IMG/VR virus record: IMGVR_UViG_3300037316_000181 | Coordinates: 1-25,492 of that record | DNA length: 25,492 nt | Reading direction: 5' to 3' (one strand) | DNA from: a virus | In this document: one piece after another, positions 22,263 through 25,492 of the stretch | How the letters are laid out: the number at the start of each line of letters is the position of its first letter | Numbering within the stretch: position 1 is the first letter of the stretch | Made by a program: the position numbers and the translations under genes | Notes under the pieces: generated by a model | What the model was told of the DNA's origin: nothing | Seen by the model: only the letters and a program-made list of their open reading frames with translations | The model's database searches: none

Positions 22263-23771
22263 CTACCAACGGTGCGGCACCGGCACCGACCGCGAAGCCC
22301 GCCGCTCCTCGGCCATAAACTTCTGCATCCAGATCGCGCGCGAAGTTGCATCCACCGCGGTGATGCGCTCAGCCACTCGGCGTTCCGCGGGAGCGCGTCC
22401 CGGCGCGAGCCGCGTCTTGAGCCCATACCGCGCGCTGTCCGCGGGATCGTCGCCACTCGACTTCAGCACATCCTCGACATTTGCCGGATCGCGCGTCAGC
22501 GTCGGCAAGCACTCGATCAGCCGCGCGCACGAATCCGCGATTACCCACTGCTCCTGCTCCAGCATCTGGTACAAAAACATCCAGCCGCCCACGCGATCGT
22601 CGTCCGCGGGAGCCGGCCGCGGCAGGCCGTTTTGCGCCAACACATCTCCGAGTTGTTCCGCGATCGTCGATTCCGACGAGCGCCGCGCGTACGCGTCGGG
22701 CGAAAGATAAACCTCCGCGATGCGCTCGAACCGCCCCTCCGCGTCGAGCGAACGCTCCGCAATCGCCTGCCCCAGCATGCGCGGAGACAAATGATTGGCC
22801 ACGAATTCGCGATACGTCAGCACCGCCCCGTCGGGACGCGCCGCGTGCCAGTACACCGCGCTCGGATGCTCGAAGCCCCAGTCCACCGAGATCCACCGCG
22901 GCCACCACGTCTCGATTCCCAGCCGCTCGGCGCGCGCGGTATGCCGGCGCACGTCGAACAAATCAAAATATTGCCCCGCGAAAACGTTCCAGTCGCCCAC
23001 CAGAAACGCCTGGCGCAGATGGCGCGGCAGCGCGTCGAGCGTCTTCAAATAATCGGCGTCATCCTTGTAGAGCGGATTATCCGCCAGCGTCGCGCGAATG
23101 AACGCGTAGTCCTCCGGATCGTATTGCCCCGGCCGGTCCATCCCCGGAGCGGGCCGCTTGTCCACCCACAGCGCCTTTACCCAGGCGTGCCCGATGTTTC
23201 CGGGGTTGGTTGCGCCGGCCATATTCGGCTGCACATCCGCATGCGTGCAGCGATTGCGGCTGGTTAGAAATTGCCACTGCCCCAGCGTGAAAAGCGTCAG
23301 CTCGTCGATGCCGATAAAAGTAAACTCGGCGCCCTGGTACTGGTAAATATCCGACTCGCTCGCCGAGTAGCCGAACCGCGTGGTCGACCCGTTCAGCCAG
23401 GTGACCACGTGCTTGCTGTCGTTGTAGCTCGCATACATCTCGCGCGGCACGTCGCGCCGGAAATAACTCAGCAGCGAAGTCTCGAGCTCCGGAAACGTGC
23501 GCCGCAGCAGCAGCGTATCGATCCGCGCGTGGTCGTGGGCCTGGCGAATCGCCTCCCACAATAGCGCCTTGGTTTTTCCGGGACCCGCCGCGCCTCCAAA
23601 CAGCCGATACTTCGCGGTCGATTCGTGAAATTCCTTCTGCCGCGGAAACGCCGTATAAACGTCCGAGATCCGCAGCTTACGCAGCGGCTCCGGCTTCCCG
23701 CCGCGGGCGACACTCGCGGCCGCGCCAGCGGCGCGATTCGTTGCGCGGATATTTTTCTTTTTGCTCGCCAC
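22263..23771 (-). CDS. terL: Terminase large subunit (packaging ATPase/nuclease)
   Basis: The 502-aa product drives DNA into the head and cuts it. The ATPase has Walker A GGAAGPGKT (59-67), Walker B FTFIGIDEL (151-159, with D157 and E158) and a coupling motif GATNPG (187-192). The nuclease half starts with WISVDWGFEHPSAVYW (first metal Asp D298), with further acidic residues around VYLSPDAYA. All expected parts are present, so it looks intact. The GTG start at 23771 has GAGG just upstream. A Lys-rich N-terminus (MASKKK) precedes the ATPase. Similar order and motifs are found in short-tailed and some siphophages. Confidence 0.95.
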   Translation of the reverse strand: MASKKKNIRATNRAAGAAASVARGGKPEPLRKLRISDVYTAFPRQKEFHESTAKYRLFGGAAGPGKTKALLWEAIRQAHDHARIDTLLLRRTFPELETSLLSYFRRDVPREMYASYNDSKHVVTWLNGSTTRFGYSASESDIYQYQGAEFTFIGIDELTLFTLGQWQFLTSRNRCTHADVQPNMAGATNPGNIGHAWVKALWVDKRPAPGMDRPGQYDPEDYAFIRATLADNPLYKDDADYLKTLDALPRHLRQAFLVGDWNVFAGQYFDLFDVRRHTARAERLGIETWWPRWISVDWGFEHPSAVYWHAARPDGAVLTYREFVANHLSPRMLGQAIAERSLDAEGRFERIAEVYLSPDAYARRSSESTIAEQLGDVLAQNGLPRPAPADDDRVGGWMFLYQMLEQEQWVIADSCARLIECLPTLTRDPANVEDVLKSSGDDPADSARYGLKTRLAPGRAPAERRVAERITAVDATSRAIWMQKFMAEERRASRSVPVPHRW

Positions 23772-23802
23772 GTAGCCTCGTTGCCCGCCGCGCCCCGCTT
23801 AA

Positions 23803-23970
23803 TCAGGATTGCCGCAGCTTGTATCCCGTCGCGAGCGCCGCGATCCCGGCCACAAAACAGACGCCGATAGCGTAGTGATGCACGCTCAGAATAACTCCCG
23901 CCACCACCGCTGCCGCTCCGCCCAATTCTACGATTTGCGCGATCTTCACCATTTGCGCAGACAAAGTCAT
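23803..23970 (-). CDS. 55-aa membrane peptide, holin-like
   Basis: The product has two hydrophobic stretches (about 16-30, GGAAAVVAGVILSV, and 34-49, AIGVCFVAGIAALATG) with HHY between and a basic end (YKLRQS). The ATG at 23970 has GGGAGGACGAGG just upstream, an excellent ribosome binding site. It lies 31 bases before the large terminase gene. Its shape fits a small holin or another phage membrane peptide, but nothing else identifies it. Confidence 0.6.
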   Translation of the reverse strand: MTLSAQMVKIAQIVELGGAAAVVAGVILSVHHYAIGVCFVAGIAALATGYKLRQS

Positions 23971-24090
23971 CCTCGTCCTCCCAATTCTCTAAGACGATTT
24001 GTAAATCTTGATGGAAACGTTCAGACGGCCCACATATACGCAGTGCGTGTCCGAAGCGCGTGGTGTTGGGTTCATCCAAATCGCCGGGCT

Positions 24091-24126
24091 TGTAGCACAG
24101 GCATTCGTGCCTGTGCGCTTTACGCG
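24091..24126. repeat. Family B hairpin repeat
   Basis: GCACAGGCA (24095-24103) and TGCCTGTGC (24108-24116) form a perfect 9-bp stem with loop TTCG, followed by GCTTTACGC. Confidence 0.85.
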
Positions 24127-24177
24127 GGTCGTGAATCTGTTAATACGCACGCCACGTAAGCGGTTCGGACGAAGTTT

Positions 24178-24669
24178 CTAGCGCGGTTCGCGCACAGGCC
24201 CGGGCATGTCCCAGATGATTTGCAGCGCCGGTGCGGCTTCGCCGCCCGCCGGCGCAAACTCGCCCAGCGCGTAGTGCACCAGCGTCTCCCACACGCGTGC
24301 CTTCACCGTCGCGCTTTTCGATTGCAGCAGTTCCTGCCCGATGGTGACCATGTTGCTCTTCGCGAAAACAGCCTTCGCCAACCCACGATGGTTGCGCGGA
24401 GCCCGCCGTTTCGCCGGCTTCCTCGCGCCCGCTCCCAATCGGGAAGCCGCTCGCAAAGCCAAGCACGAAGCTTCGCTCGCTGTTTTCACCTTAGTTGTTT
24501 TCGCCCCAGCCGCTTTCGCCCCCACTGTTTTCGCCGCGCGCACCTTCACGTTACGTGCGGATGCGTCGCGCACTTCCGGTGGAGGTGCGCCCAAATCGGC
24601 GGCCTTGGTAGCACAACTCTTGCCTGCGCGCTTTTCTCCGGCCGTCATCGTTGATTTTTTCGGAGACAT
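24178..24669 (-). CDS. Probable terminase small subunit with a basic N-terminal tail
   Basis: The 163-aa product has a Lys/Ala/Arg-rich N-terminal region (1-95, for example KVRAAKTVGAKAAGAKTTK) that resembles histone-H1-like tails. A compact helical part follows (97-135, AKSNMVTIGQELLQSKSATV and ARVWETLVHYALGE). It lies two genes before the large terminase, where the small subunit usually is, and the helical end fits the oligomerising part of such proteins. I recognise no firm DNA-binding domain. The ATG at 24669 lacks a strong ribosome binding site; a second ATG lies seven codons in. Part of the tail is encoded by a family B-like sequence. Confidence 0.5.
   Translation of the reverse strand: MSPKKSTMTAGEKRAGKSCATKAADLGAPPPEVRDASARNVKVRAAKTVGAKAAGAKTTKVKTASEASCLALRAASRLGAGARKPAKRRAPRNHRGLAKAVFAKSNMVTIGQELLQSKSATVKARVWETLVHYALGEFAPAGGEAAPALQIIWDMPGPVREPR
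24605..24640. repeat. Family B-like repeat inside a coding region
   Basis: TTGGTAGCACAACTCTTGCC followed by TGCGCGCTTTT matches the family B pattern, with about four bases of the left arm missing. It encodes part of the basic tail of the small-terminase candidate. Confidence 0.5.
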
Positions 24670-24750
24670 CGAAATCAGCTAACTTCGCCGTCAATCCCGC
24701 CCAAATCCGTGCACGCCGTCGTCATCCTGCACCCTAGCCCCATCCGCACA

Positions 24751-25125
24751 TCACACCAGCAGCTTTGCCGTGAACCCCGCGCCCGCTCCCACCGTCGAGC
24801 TATTCACTTTAAGGCGCAGAAAACTAGCCTGCACCCCGGTGACCGTGCGTGCCTCGCCCGCGGCATTGGTGCTCGCGTCGATGTCCTTGTACTCGGCGTC
24901 CACGTCGGCCATGGCCGCTTGCAGACTCACATTGATGGCCGTAGGAGCGGTCCCGAAAAGTGTCTGCCAGCGCACCGCCCGCGACTGGTCGGGAATCCCC
25001 GCCGGATGCGGCAACGCGAATTGCGCCCCGGCAGCGGCGGCGGGCACCGCTTCATTGTTGAACGAATACCCCACATCGCCAGGTGAAAGCGCCAGCGGTG
25101 GCACCGCACTCGAATAGCTAGGCAT
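24751..25125 (-). CDS. Phage structural-type protein of unknown function
   Basis: The 124-aa product is the first gene of the visible - strand series. It is beta-rich, with WQTLFGTAPTAINVSLQAAM in the centre and a Gly-rich end (SSTVGAGAGFTAKLLV), a style seen in small virion proteins. The start is the ATG at 25125, with GAGGAG about 8 bases upstream; the frame itself runs to 25143. Its place before the terminase genes would suit a decoration or fibre-associated protein, but the function is unknown. Confidence 0.6.
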   Translation of the reverse strand: MPSYSSAVPPLALSPGDVGYSFNNEAVPAAAAGAQFALPHPAGIPDQSRAVRWQTLFGTAPTAINVSLQAAMADVDAEYKDIDASTNAAGEARTVTGVQASFLRLKVNSSTVGAGAGFTAKLLV

Positions 25126-25228
25126 GTCAGCATCTCCTCGCACGCCGTAGGCGCGCCGAAATATTGCCAGCGCCAGTGGCGCATAATTAATTTGAATTCG
25201 GAAGCGAACGGAACGACCGCGGCAGGAA

Positions 25229-25246
25229 GCGTCTCAACCGAGACGC
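25229..25246. repeat. Perfect stem-loop next to the terminator
   Basis: GCGTCTC-AACC-GAGACGC has a 7-bp stem. It has no T run on either strand, so it is not itself a standard terminator. Confidence 0.6.
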
Positions 25247-25280
25247 CTAAAAACAAAAAGCCCGGAAGTTTTCTCCGGGC
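25247..25280 (-). terminator. Rho-independent terminator upstream of the phage genes
   Basis: On the - strand GCCCGGA-GAAAACT-TCCGGGC (25260-25280) is followed by TTTTTGTTTTT. It would stop transcription coming from the right before it reaches the first phage gene in this window. Confidence 0.85.
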
Positions 25281-25369
25281 GCCGGACGTAACTTTCTACC
25301 AACCCAGTATACCACCCGAGTCAAACCAAGAATCAAAGCCGAGTCAAAGTTCAACGTCGCGCGCGCCTT

Positions 25370-25390
25370 TGGTAGCGCAGGCACTCATGC
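25370..25390. repeat. Truncated family B repeat
   Basis: GGTAGCGCAGGCACTCATGC matches the left two-thirds of family B. The expected right arm is replaced by unrelated sequence from 25391. Confidence 0.65.
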
Positions 25391-25492
25391 TGTTCAGTCT
25401 CATGACATCCTTTACACCGTGTTATCAGGACATCCTTTACACTCGCGCGCGAGTGGAGCGCGAGGGCGCTGGGCATAACCGGCCCTCGAAAG
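25391..25492. mobile_element. Possible end of an insertion sequence
   Basis: The sequence begins TGTTCAGTCTCATGACATCC and holds a direct repeat GACATCCTTTACAC (25404-25417 and 25429-25442, period 25). Repeats of this type are found at the ends of IS481-like elements. No transposase is visible before the window ends. Confidence 0.45.

Noticed and set aside
22167-23267. 366-codon + strand frame
   Set aside because: It is antisense to the large terminase, which has all catalytic motifs.
1-25492. tRNA or rRNA genes
   Set aside because: I looked for T-loop and cloverleaf patterns near the phage edges and gaps and saw none.

Overview
The window looks like a stretch of a GC-rich bacterial chromosome carrying the structural half of a short-tailed (podovirus-like) prophage. 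The first 1.4 kb holds two ordinary chromosomal genes on the + strand. One is an A-type iron-sulfur carrier of the ErpA kind, closed by a clear terminator. The other is an exported DsbA-like thioredoxin-fold protein with a CPVC active site. The style of the second protein, the base composition and the dispersed hairpin repeats resemble what I know from Acidobacteriota genomes. That assignment is an inference; no rRNA or other marker gene is present.

From about 1.7 kb to 25.1 kb every gene I can support lies on the - strand, in phage late-gene order when read from right to left. The order is: a small structural-type protein (24751-25125), a probable small terminase, a two-helix membrane peptide, the large terminase (22263-23771), a coiled-coil protein, a probable portal with a zinc-knuckle insertion, a scaffold-like protein, the major capsid protein (15454-16713), two accessory proteins (one with a zinc ribbon), a large beta-helix-type tail spike or fibre, a holin-like membrane protein, a head-tail adaptor (9290-10000), a tail nozzle-type protein (6152-8857), a tail-associated protein, a possible 26-codon micro-ORF, a GNAT-type acetyltransferase, a Gln-rich protein, a membrane protein with a lytic transglycosylase directly behind it in the same frame, a 73-aa four-cysteine protein and a spanin-like protein. 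Together these package DNA, build a head and short tail, and lyse the cell. I see no integrase, repressor, polymerase or replication gene, so the element is either incomplete or continues beyond the right edge.

The junctions between phage genes hold many small dispersed repeats. One family (called A here, about 50-80 bp, arms CTCGGGTCG / CGACCCGAG) has about nine copies or part-copies. A second (B, hairpin GCACAGGCA-TTCG-TGCCTGTGC) has about six, one lying inside a coding region. A third (C, GTCATTCTGAGCG...GCGAAGAATCTCTC) has two copies. One C copy is split by a 95-bp element with 13-bp terminal inverted repeats and a CTGAG target duplication, a good candidate for a MITE. The last B copy, near the right edge, breaks off where a different sequence with a 14-bp direct repeat begins, which looks like the end of an insertion sequence. 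This load of host-type repeats suggests that the phage genes have been resident for a long time.
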